This document shows, piece by piece, positions 53,956-61,145 of a stretch of DNA of 64,000 nt. Each line of letters starts with the position of its first letter. Position 1 is the stretch's first letter. Position numbers and translations under genes: made by a program. The stretch is from a virus. The notes below the pieces were generated by a model that saw nothing but the letters and a program-made list of their open reading frames with translations, did no database searches and was not told the origin of the DNA. The stretch lies in the IMG/VR virus record IMGVR_UViG_3300031963_008656, positions 126,001-190,000 of that record; one strand, given 5' to 3'.

Positions 53956-55025
53956 CGATATTGGAGATTGTCAATATATCCAGTGGTAATCATTACCGTG
54001 GCCTGTTGTGTGCCTTGGTATTGAATTGGCAAGTAACCTGAACCGCCATTGGTCACTACAATGGTTGCAATTTGGCCGTCGGCCCCAATGGTGGCTATAG
54101 CTTCTGCGCCAGATCCATTTCCCAAGATTTGAACTTTGGGTGCAGCCACATAATTCTTGCCAGCATTGCTCAAGCTGATTCCTGTGACCACACCCTCAGG
54201 TGAAACCTGTGCTGTTGCTTGCCCGCCAAATCCTTGACTGTTGTTAAAAGCTGCTCGAATCAAGGGATAAAATCCTACCACGTTGAAATACTGTGTGGAA
54301 GTTTCATCAAAAAAGCTATAACTGTCAGTTACATTGTACCAGATAGATTCGTAATCTTGTGCGGCCTGAAATTTCACAGTGCCTGTAAAGTGATCCAGAT
54401 CCATCTTGACTGTTGTCAAACTCTGATGAGATGTGTCAATAAAACTGCTGTAGAATTCAGTAAGTTGCGTGGTATTTACTGGAGGAGGTGTTAGCGCCCA
54501 GTCGGGATAGTTGGTCGGTCCGGGTGTTAGTTGTTGTGCTTTGCCATAAATTGTGGGAATAGTGAGTTCATGACTGGGCACAAACTGCGGTAGCACAGAA
54601 TCCACAATGTTACAGTCACCACGTGCTTGGCTGTTGGCGTCCACATACACTGCTTGTATGTAATCACCAGAAGTGCGCTGTATTGAATAACTAGCTGGTT
54701 GTGCAACTAGATTAATGGTGTCTTCGATGTCCAGCACCACTTTTACTCGTCCTAGTGAATTGCTAAGACTTGTCATGTCTTTTTCCACCAGTACTCTGTC
54801 TCCGTTTTGGCTCATCAAACGAAACACAAATGCAGAGCCAGTGATGTTTACCGGTTTCTGTTCTTGATTGATAAATTCAAAGAGTAGAACATTATCTACA
54901 CCTTTGTTTACAGTTAATTGTTTTGCATACACTGGGTCGTACCTCGCTGTGAAATATCCACCACTGGTGTCAACTAACAAGACTTTGGTAATTTGCTGGT
55001 ATAAGTAAACGGTGGTTGAATACAT
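53952..55025 (-). CDS. Baseplate/tail-type structural protein
   Basis: 357 residues from ATG 55025 (CGAGGATCC upstream). Beta-rich: VYLYQQITKVLLVDTSGGYFTARYDPVYAKQL, FEFINQEQKPVNITGSAFVFRLM, and a C-terminal Gly-rich repeat (GVVTGISLSNAGKNY, QIATIVVTNGGSGY). The latter repeat type is frequent in phage and surface beta-solenoid proteins. I recall the N-terminal half from marine T4-like virion proteins. Precise place in the virion unknown. Confidence 0.7.
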   Translation of the reverse strand: MYSTTVYLYQQITKVLLVDTSGGYFTARYDPVYAKQLTVNKGVDNVLLFEFINQEQKPVNITGSAFVFRLMSQNGDRVLVEKDMTSLSNSLGRVKVVLDIEDTINLVAQPASYSIQRTSGDYIQAVYVDANSQARGDCNIVDSVLPQFVPSHELTIPTIYGKAQQLTPGPTNYPDWALTPPPVNTTQLTEFYSSFIDTSHQSLTTVKMDLDHFTGTVKFQAAQDYESIWYNVTDSYSFFDETSTQYFNVVGFYPLIRAAFNNSQGFGGQATAQVSPEGVVTGISLSNAGKNYVAAPKVQILGNGSGAEAIATIGADGQIATIVVTNGGSGYLPIQYQGTQQATVMITTGYIDNLQYR

Positions 55026-55040
55026 AGGATCCTCGAACAA

Positions 55041-55046
55041 TATTTA
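55041..55046 (-). promoter_or_regulatory. Late-type TAAATA box
   Basis: Minus strand CATAAATA, 15 bases before the ATG at 55025. Confidence 0.45.
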
Positions 55047-55423
55047 TGGGCAATACAATCTTCGATAAGCTGGCAGAAAAATACCCGTTTATTACTCTTT
55101 GCAGTTATGCAAACGCAGAATACGTGGGCATTATACAAAACAGAGATGACAGCGTGACTACCATCTACGACTTTGGATCTGTAGTTGACCAACAAGACAA
55201 AATGTTGTTTTTAGAACTGGCCAATCAGTGGTGGTGGGAAAGCAATAGATCCATCCCCATCAACATATTCCTTCGCCAAGATTGGGACAAATTTAGATTT
55301 ACGTTGCGCACATTTTCCAACAAAGATCTTGAAGTTTTACACGGTCCAGTGTGCAGTTTGATGGACATTGCTCGCAAGAAAAGCAAGCGAAAATCAATCA
55401 CACTTGTGCGGCGTCTTGATTGA
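55046..55423 (+). CDS. Conserved T4-like hypothetical protein
   Basis: 125 residues. TIFDKLAEKYPFITLCSYANAEYVGIIQNRDDSVTTIYDFG with Trp-rich NQWWWESNRSIPINIFL, and a basic C-terminus (ARKKSKRKSITLVRRLD). I recall it as conserved among marine T4-like phages. Divergent from the baseplate-type gene; its last 26 bases overlap the polymerase-like gene tail-to-tail. Function unknown. Confidence 0.7.
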   Translation: MGNTIFDKLAEKYPFITLCSYANAEYVGIIQNRDDSVTTIYDFGSVVDQQDKMLFLELANQWWWESNRSIPINIFLRQDWDKFRFTLRTFSNKDLEVLHGPVCSLMDIARKKSKRKSITLVRRLD

Positions 55424-55976
55424 GTAGATTCATGTGTAGTGCGACCAAAGCCGCGTAACTTATACTGTGCGACTTTTTGAATGTGTAACCTTTAGAATCA
55501 TCTCCGTTCCACACTTCGGCAAACACTTCTGTCCACGGGCGATTTTGTAAGTGTGCTTTGCCCGGGCGAATAACTGAGATAAACGCTGCCATTCTGGGTA
55601 TTGAATCTGGCCGCATTGACAGCATCAAGTCTGTGTAATTGCCCACATGAACCAACTGACTAGCCCAAGCAGTATCAGTCCACAGTCTCTGCCATGGTGG
55701 CACGGCTGCCAACATTTCAGCATAGTGTGCAGGGTCACGAATCAACTGATACACACTCATGTTCAACAGATCTATCTTGAAGTATCCACGCTGTTCTGCT
55801 GACTCATAGTCTATGGCTGCACAGCCATTGGGTATGTCTCTAGGAATGTCTGTGACATAGATGCCTGAATTGTGTTTACGCACTTGACCTTGATGCAGTT
55901 GCCGTGCGGCAGTGTGCTGGATTAATTTCAGCACAGCCGTTCTATCCGGCACATCAATGTCAATGTCTGCGCTCAT
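55398..55976 (-). CDS. Minimal DNA polymerase III alpha-like protein
   Basis: 192 residues. MSADIDIDVPDR matches the catalytic Asp-x-Asp strand of bacterial PolIII alpha (D6/D8 here). KHNSGIYVTDIP and GYFKIDLLNMSVYQLI match the later palm segment with the third Asp (D69; E. coli KFDFLGL). The end GYTFKKSHSISYAALVALHM matches NKSHSAAYAL. PHP, tau-binding and OB domains are missing, so it cannot be a normal replicase. It may be a domesticated remnant; function unknown. Confidence 0.65.
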   Translation of the reverse strand: MSADIDIDVPDRTAVLKLIQHTAARQLHQGQVRKHNSGIYVTDIPRDIPNGCAAIDYESAEQRGYFKIDLLNMSVYQLIRDPAHYAEMLAAVPPWQRLWTDTAWASQLVHVGNYTDLMLSMRPDSIPRMAAFISVIRPGKAHLQNRPWTEVFAEVWNGDDSKGYTFKKSHSISYAALVALHMNLLNQDAAQV

Positions 55977-56376
55977 AAGTTTCCAAGTATTGTACAGCAG
56001 ATTGCAGTCTTTGTAAATTGTCAGCGAAGTTTCCTAGCCCTAAATTGCATTTATGACACAACCAATTTCTAAATTCGCCAGTAATATGATCATGGTCTGC
56101 ACACCATACTGTTTTCTTTTTTACACTGTATCCGTGTGCTTCTTCTTCATTGCGATTGCATATAGGACATCGATAATTTAATGGCACTGCCGGAGCTGTT
56201 TTTTTTAATTTTGCAACCAATTTACTTTGAGCTCTTGCGCATTCTTTGCATTCATATCTTCTATATTTGGCACCGCCATCAAATCCAAAACATCCAATAG
56301 GTTTTTCGTTACGGCACATCCCACAAATTTTTGTTTGTGTGTTAGCACCTTCAAATAACTTTTGAAAATTATTCAC
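55960..56376 (-). CDS. Recombination endonuclease VII-like HNH nuclease
   Basis: 138 residues. N-terminal zinc-binding CGMC...CKEC, second pair CPIC, then the Endo VII signature CADHDHITGEFRNWLCHKCNLGLGNF with the DHDH catalytic site. Cuts branched DNA before packaging (T4 gp49), or acts as a homing nuclease. It overlaps both neighbours and lies in an otherwise hypothetical stretch, so a homing origin is possible. Confidence 0.88.
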   Translation of the reverse strand: MNNFQKLFEGANTQTKICGMCRNEKPIGCFGFDGGAKYRRYECKECARAQSKLVAKLKKTAPAVPLNYRCPICNRNEEEAHGYSVKKKTVWCADHDHITGEFRNWLCHKCNLGLGNFADNLQRLQSAVQYLETYERRH

Positions 56377-56732
56377 TTGCTGTCAGTATCGCAAAGTGCA
56401 GTCACCACCTGCAGTTTTTCTTTGGCCAGTTGCACTGCTGCCAATGCATCTGCCACTGTGGGATGTTGTGCTGCCAGGTGCGCAATGCGCCATTCTTCAT
56501 CACGCTTGGCTCGTGCCCAATCTAACAGGGTTTCAGCGTCTGTTGTGAGAGTGATCATAGGATGTGCCGAGTGAATCTGCTGCCACGAATTGCCATCGTT
56601 TACCTCCATACAGTTCATGCCGGAGTTCCATCTCAACATGCCTGCGCCGCTTGCACCTGGACTGATGTATGGATTGGTGAACGTGCCGCCCGACACTTGA
56701 ATGTATTTGCTGCCGCTAATAGATCTAATCAT
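56373..56732 (-). CDS. T4-like virion-type protein
   Basis: 119 residues. Begins MIRSISGSKYIQVSGGTFTNPYISPGASGAGMLRWN with a beta segment MNCMEVNDGNSWQQIH, then a helical C-terminal half (LDWARAKRDEEWRIAHLA). I recall this beginning from marine T4-like phage structural proteins. ATGA overlap with the EndoVII gene. Confidence 0.65.
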   Translation of the reverse strand: MIRSISGSKYIQVSGGTFTNPYISPGASGAGMLRWNSGMNCMEVNDGNSWQQIHSAHPMITLTTDAETLLDWARAKRDEEWRIAHLAAQHPTVADALAAVQLAKEKLQVVTALCDTDSK

Positions 56733-57097
56733 AATGCAATTATAGCCACAAGGCCAATGTAAGTCAACTGATGTGCCATCTGATCCAGGCCCAAGTGTGC
56801 CCAGAAGCTGGGATTTTGAAGGTCTCTATTGCCCCAGTTCATTTTGGCCCAGTCAATGTGATAGTGAACCACAGCATCTATCACGCCCATCATGATGCTG
56901 GCGGCCCAGTACACAGGACCTAGCACACATCCAACACACAAGGCTGTGCCAATGCCGTGTTTGAGACTGTGCCGCATGCCCAACCAATGTCCGTATTGGC
57001 CTTTGTGGTTGACTTCCGCCATGCTTTGATCCACAAAGTCAATGTACCAGTGTTTGATCTGTAAAAGTATTAGGGTTAAAAATATCACCGTTTCCAT
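56729..57097 (-). CDS. DUF3307-like membrane protein
   Basis: 122 residues. Hydrophobic start LTLILLQIKHWYIDFVDQS, then HWLGMRHSLKHGIGTALCVGCV and C-terminal LIYIGL-type helix; the Q-x-K-H-W-x-x-D-F pattern with His residues matches DUF3307 phage proteins. Three TM helices. Function unknown, membrane located. Confidence 0.7.
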   Translation of the reverse strand: METVIFLTLILLQIKHWYIDFVDQSMAEVNHKGQYGHWLGMRHSLKHGIGTALCVGCVLGPVYWAASIMMGVIDAVVHYHIDWAKMNWGNRDLQNPSFWAHLGLDQMAHQLTYIGLVAIIAL

Positions 57098-57098
57098 G

Positions 57099-57770
57099 TC
57101 ACCAACCTGCCTTGCTTAATATATCTTTTGCGTATTCTTGATCAGCTGGATAGTTGTGAAACTTTTTTTGCCACACATCTGAGTCAATGTAGGGCCATAC
57201 CATGCTGATTTGATCAGGAGAGAGTTCACCCAAGAACTGTTGTCCTGACTCTGAATTGTAAATTACCCAAGGTGATATCCTACCTGTTGTGACTGCATAG
57301 CACATGGCCGGTGTGCTGCCATATCGCAAACAGTCCTGTGGCTGTGCTGAATTTTTCTCTGCCCAGTCCATGCCAAACTCTACAGCTCGTGCTAGAGCAT
57401 CTGCCACATTCTCTAATGGCAAGTATTGTATGAGATATTCTGTGTACAGTTGATCACTTGCCCAACGATCGATCTTTTTGTTGTTTTTCAACAGCCACTC
57501 AAGAAACTGTTTGGGATTGATAGTTCTTGTGCTCACACAATAGCGTCCAAACTTCACAAACGCACGATAGTAAGGCGAGTCAGCAAAGTCGTCAAATGTC
57601 TTGAGCCGAGCCGAACCTTGGCTCATTTCATAAAAGCGTATGTAGGCTTGAAAACCCAGTTCCACACCACGCTCCGCTCGTTCCTGTCTGCGCCGTTTGG
57701 GTTCACACACATGCACTGCCAAAGAAGTTTCTTTGATAAAATCTTTCTTGCAGTACTGACACTGGGTCAT
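57099..57770 (-). CDS. C2H2 zinc-finger phage protein
   Basis: 223 residues from ATG 57770 (ATGA overlap); upstream ATG 57797 possible. N-terminal CQYCKKDFIKETSLAVHVC zinc finger followed by KRRRQER, then a helical domain (ARLKTFDDFADSPYYRAFVKFGRYC). I recall this layout in marine T4-like phages. Finger plus basic patch suggests nucleic-acid binding. Confidence 0.7.
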   Translation of the reverse strand: MTQCQYCKKDFIKETSLAVHVCEPKRRRQERAERGVELGFQAYIRFYEMSQGSARLKTFDDFADSPYYRAFVKFGRYCVSTRTINPKQFLEWLLKNNKKIDRWASDQLYTEYLIQYLPLENVADALARAVEFGMDWAEKNSAQPQDCLRYGSTPAMCYAVTTGRISPWVIYNSESGQQFLGELSPDQISMVWPYIDSDVWQKKFHNYPADQEYAKDILSKAGW

Positions 57771-58489
57771 TTTAGTAGATTGTTGTTGTTGATCCATGCA
57801 GTCAAAAACATGTTTAGTTCTTGATGAAATCCTGGTTGCCGATGTGCTATTTCTGGAGGCACATACTGAAGAGCTCCTGGACCATAATCTGTTGCTGGAA
57901 CTCCTCGTTCATGTTGCCATGGTATGGCACGCCACTTGTATCCTTCAACTATTTCAGGTTCACTGTGAAACAATTTTAGTCTTGGTGAATCTAAATAAGA
58001 TTCATATAAATTATCAGCCTGCTGGAAAACTATCACAGCATGGCCTCTAGATTTTAAACTGTGTATCATAGCAAGTATACGATACATGAGATCTTCTGCA
58101 CGATCCAGTATGCTATTCAATTCCCATTTGAGTTTGAGTTCAATCATTGCATCAGTATCTGCTTGTGTCCAGGGAGCATCCCATCGCGAACTCCAGCTTT
58201 GATTTTGAAAATTAGTCCATCGACCTTCAAAATCACTGCTGGCTTGCAAAATTGGCAATTCTTCTCTGCTGACAAATGTCATTCCCAACACATACAACGT
58301 GGGCTGTAGCGTGATGTAACTGTGCTTGAGCGTGGTTCGAATAATACGCGAATTGGCGCTGCCCCCAATGGCCAAACTTATGGCCTGGGGAATTGACAAT
58401 CGTTCTGCTAATTCTTGATGGCCAAATCCGCTGGCATAGCTCTCCATGTAACTACACCCATTAACCACCAGCTGTTGATATTTCATCAT
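57767..58489 (-). CDS. SGNH-like protein with altered block I
   Basis: 240 residues. VVNGCSYMESYA resembles SGNH block I but the Asp of GDS is replaced by Cys (GCS). GGSANSRIIRTTL matches block II. A C-terminal His is not clear. ATGA overlaps on both sides. Related in layout to 52243-52956 and 60444-61145. May be catalytically changed. Confidence 0.55.
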   Translation of the reverse strand: MMKYQQLVVNGCSYMESYASGFGHQELAERLSIPQAISLAIGGSANSRIIRTTLKHSYITLQPTLYVLGMTFVSREELPILQASSDFEGRWTNFQNQSWSSRWDAPWTQADTDAMIELKLKWELNSILDRAEDLMYRILAMIHSLKSRGHAVIVFQQADNLYESYLDSPRLKLFHSEPEIVEGYKWRAIPWQHERGVPATDYGPGALQYVPPEIAHRQPGFHQELNMFLTAWINNNNLLK

Positions 58490-58935
58490 GATCCTTCACC
58501 AAATTTTTTGAGATACTCGTTTATTTCTTTTTGTGATGTGATTCCGGCCAGCACACTAATTTCATCATCTTTGAGATGTGGGTAAATTTCTGCCAGTTGT
58601 TTTCGCTTGCCGGTAAGTGTGGCATCTTTTTTCTTGGGAGCAATCCAGTTGTGTCGTTGAGCACCCAGGCCAGGACTCACAGTAGTGGCCAGTAACCATT
58701 GAAGTTTTTTGTGTTTGGTCGTGCTGATGTTAAAAAAATGTTTGTTCAATCGTTCGTTGGTGGCAATCACATAAAACTCTTGAAGCTCTCGAGATCCTTC
58801 CACCGCAGAACCCCAACGTATCATCAAAAAAGGGCTAAACTTTTTGCGTTCTTCATCAGACAATTGATCATAGAACGCTCTGTTCTTGCGATCAAATTGT
58901 TGCATCTCGTTGCCGATGGACAGGTTATCATTCAT
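58486..58935 (-). CDS. Possible clamp-loader small subunit (gp62-like)
   Basis: 149 residues. FSPFLMIRWGSAVEGSRELQEFYVIATNERLNKHFFN with HKKLQWLLATTVSPGLGAQRHNWIAPKKK follows the PFxxxRxLS...aN.mN...K..RfxKW pattern of T4-like clamp-loader small subunits. The assignment is by pattern only; gp44 and gp45 are not in this window. Soluble, basic. Confidence 0.45.
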   Translation of the reverse strand: MNDNLSIGNEMQQFDRKNRAFYDQLSDEERKKFSPFLMIRWGSAVEGSRELQEFYVIATNERLNKHFFNISTTKHKKLQWLLATTVSPGLGAQRHNWIAPKKKDATLTGKRKQLAEIYPHLKDDEISVLAGITSQKEINEYLKKFGEGS

Positions 58936-59228
58936 TCGGTTTTGGTTAGTTTATAAATCATTATAGCACGTTCTAGTGCGTCTTGTAAAGTGGGATTGGT
59001 ACGAGCTTCTCGCCGAATTTCGCCCCACATCTTGTCTTCCATTAGGTGATCAAACAATGGTCGGCCGTCGCTGGTTCGTTTATCGTAGGATATTTGATGT
59101 CCAGTCATAGGATCATATCCATATCCAACCAGCACACGAGTAGAAGGATCAGCACCTGACTCACGAGCATACACCTCATTACCGTTGCGCTCGTAGATGT
59201 ATGTGGCACCTGGTTTAAGGGTTCCCAT
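58932..59228 (-). CDS. Conserved T4-like hypothetical protein
   Basis: 98 residues: MGTLKPGATYIYERNGNEVYARESGADPSTRVLVGYGYD, then a helix RTNPTLQDALERAIMIYKL. I recall close relatives in marine T4-like phages. ATGA overlap with the gp62-like gene. Function unknown. Confidence 0.7.
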   Translation of the reverse strand: MGTLKPGATYIYERNGNEVYARESGADPSTRVLVGYGYDPMTGHQISYDKRTSDGRPLFDHLMEDKMWGEIRREARTNPTLQDALERAIMIYKLTKTE

Positions 59229-59361
59229 ATTGATAACCGTATTGTAAATGTGCCCAACGCAGGAAACGTTCTAAGCCTTCACGGTCGTCGGGGTAACTTT
59301 CCAGATACACTCTGGCCAAGCGATTGATAATTTCAAATATTTCTGGTTCAGTATAGGGCAT
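59215..59361 (-). CDS. Small protein, 48 residues
   Basis: ATG 59361 to TAA 59215. MPYTEPEIFEIINRLARVYLESYPDD then ERFLRWAHLQYGYQYGNP: helical and aromatic. Tied by overlaps to both neighbours (TAATG upstream, 14 bases downstream), which argues strongly for a real gene. Function unknown. Confidence 0.6.
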   Translation of the reverse strand: MPYTEPEIFEIINRLARVYLESYPDDREGLERFLRWAHLQYGYQYGNP

Positions 59362-59861
59362 TACCAGGCCTTGTTGTAGTCTACAATTTCACAATTGCGA
59401 CTGATGTCCTTTACAAAGTACACACAGTCAGGTTCCGGATCATTATTCAAAGGCACAGCCAACATTTGCCCATTTTTGAGTTTGGGTGCAAACCAGCTGA
59501 CTTCATGATAGACATCTAGTATTTCAATGTCAGGAAAACTAGGCCTATAACTGGTCAGTGGGTTGAATTGAAACACTCTAAAGCCTCGATCATTGATTGA
59601 TGTCAAGGGCAACACTTCCAAGTCACCAATGTCAGGTTCACCTATTAGGATTTGCCAGTCCATGGGCATTTTGAGTGTGATATCACCTATGCGTAAAACC
59701 AAAGCAGGAGCGTTAAAACTCTCCAAGAAGATCAATGGAATAAAGTGATAGTCTGGGTCTGCAGGATTGGAGTTATCTAAAATTGCAAATCTCAAGTCAT
59801 CAATTTCTTCTGGCAAGTGATCCAAGTCGTAGTAAGTGTTATCTAAAGTTAGTATTCTCAT
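59361..59861 (-). CDS. Conserved T4-like hypothetical protein
   Basis: 166 residues. Acidic and beta-rich, with KMPMDWQILIGEPDIGDLEVLPLTSINDRGFRVFQFNPL, a block I recall as strongly conserved in marine T4-like phages. Ends with VYFVKDISRNCEIVDYNKAW. Own promoter with only 8 bases between -10 and ATG. Function unknown. Confidence 0.75.
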   Translation of the reverse strand: MRILTLDNTYYDLDHLPEEIDDLRFAILDNSNPADPDYHFIPLIFLESFNAPALVLRIGDITLKMPMDWQILIGEPDIGDLEVLPLTSINDRGFRVFQFNPLTSYRPSFPDIEILDVYHEVSWFAPKLKNGQMLAVPLNNDPEPDCVYFVKDISRNCEIVDYNKAW

Positions 59862-59869
59862 ATGTTATC

Positions 59870-59898
59870 AGTATACAGAATTTAATTGACGTTGTCAA
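59870..59898 (-). promoter_or_regulatory. Sigma70 promoter, near-leaderless
   Basis: TTGACA (59898-59893), 17-base spacer, TATACT (59875-59870) on the minus strand, 8-base gap to ATG 59861. Inside the end of 59882-60472. Confidence 0.75.
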
Positions 59899-60472
59899 GT
59901 TTTTTCATGATCACACCACAATCTAAAGTTTGGTGTACCACAGTCCATCCCAGCGACTGCAAATAAACCACTGCTGGACCGCACTTGCCAATCCAACAGT
60001 CGTTTACGCAATAGGTATCGTCAAATGCTACCACAGCATCGGGACTCAACAAGGGTGTTAATGCAACCATTTGCCGCATGTGCTCAATTTGACAATGTTG
60101 ATTGCTCATTACAATTCCTTGTCCAGCATAGTCATGCATTTGTTGGCGGATGGCTGCACTCACACTATCAATATCCCAGATGTAATCAAAGTTATCCAAA
60201 TATAACACAGCAATGTCGGTGTGGGTATTAGCAAATTCTCTAGCCCAGACAGATCCAGATGCCACAACAAAGTCAGTGTTTGATAACGTGTGAGACAATC
60301 TACTCTGCGCTTTGCTGGAAATGTCCACAGTGATCAAACGAGTGTTGTGTTGTTGAGCCACTTCAGCCAGAGTTTGAGTACTCCCTTCTCCACGGTCGCT
60401 GCCAATTTCCACAAACACTCCACGTGGAGTTTGCGGCAGAAAGTTATTGATGTCTTTGTATATTTTGCCCAT
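59882..60472 (-). CDS. SAM-dependent methyltransferase-like protein
   Basis: 196 residues. GVFVEIGSDRGEGSTQTLAEV as motif I and LITVDIS with Asp after beta-2; VLYLDNFDY and VAFDDTY later. Matches class I methyltransferases of the Methyltransf_24 type often next to glycan genes. Start overlaps the SGNH-like gene by 29 bases. Target unknown. Confidence 0.7.
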   Translation of the reverse strand: MGKIYKDINNFLPQTPRGVFVEIGSDRGEGSTQTLAEVAQQHNTRLITVDISSKAQSRLSHTLSNTDFVVASGSVWAREFANTHTDIAVLYLDNFDYIWDIDSVSAAIRQQMHDYAGQGIVMSNQHCQIEHMRQMVALTPLLSPDAVVAFDDTYCVNDCWIGKCGPAVVYLQSLGWTVVHQTLDCGVIMKKLDNVN

Positions 60473-61145
60473 GTATTATTTGGTGTATGTTGTTGGCAAC
60501 TGTTTGCTGAGTTGCACGATCCGTGTGAAACGGTGTGTCGACGTTGGGATTGTTGCCACTGAAATCATAAGCGACTTTTCCCACATTATCATTGTTGAAA
60601 AAAACAGGCAGTACACCTGCATCCAAGATCTTGTTGTGCCAAAATTCAAACAACCATCCATCAATGGTGTCTTGAAAATTGTAGTTCATAAAATACTTCA
60701 TGTACAGGTCAACAGCAACAAGTTGTTCTTTGGTAAAATCAAAAAATGGACTGTTTTCTAAATTCTGCCACACAGTGGAAAAAATTGCAGCCTTGCTATC
60801 GCCCACATGCGGCGAACCAGTGCTGGGCATGTGCGGATTAGAATAGATAAAATTCTTTAGGCCTTGAGACGGCTCAAAGTTGTCATGCATGGACAAGTTT
60901 ATTCTGCTGGCCCATGTGCGATTGTAGACCACAACATCAGCTCCAAGCTCAAGGGCTTTTTGCATTTGAAAAAATATTCCAGCATTGCTAAATCCGCCAT
61001 GCGCTAGATGGATAACTTGATAGCCATATTGGTCTTCAAGCATCTGACTAAAATGCGCTCGCAGTCCCACCTCTTTGAGATCAACAGTTGATGCAGTACA
61101 AAAACTGTCTCCGCACACTGCAACAGTTATTTTATTTTCATCCAT
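60444..61145 (-). CDS. SGNH-hydrolase-like protein
   Basis: 233 residues. Block I VAVCGDSFCTAS (Gly-Asp-Ser), block II HGGFSNAGIFFQM, block III-like VVVYNRTWASR (Asn/Arg), and a C-terminal DRATQQTVANNIHQIIHG region with possible Asp/His. Third SGNH-like protein of the window, here with a methyltransferase, which fits glycan decoration. ATG overlaps uvsW by 19 bases. Confidence 0.65.
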   Translation of the reverse strand: MDENKITVAVCGDSFCTASTVDLKEVGLRAHFSQMLEDQYGYQVIHLAHGGFSNAGIFFQMQKALELGADVVVYNRTWASRINLSMHDNFEPSQGLKNFIYSNPHMPSTGSPHVGDSKAAIFSTVWQNLENSPFFDFTKEQLVAVDLYMKYFMNYNFQDTIDGWLFEFWHNKILDAGVLPVFFNNDNVGKVAYDFSGNNPNVDTPFHTDRATQQTVANNIHQIIHGQNIQRHQ

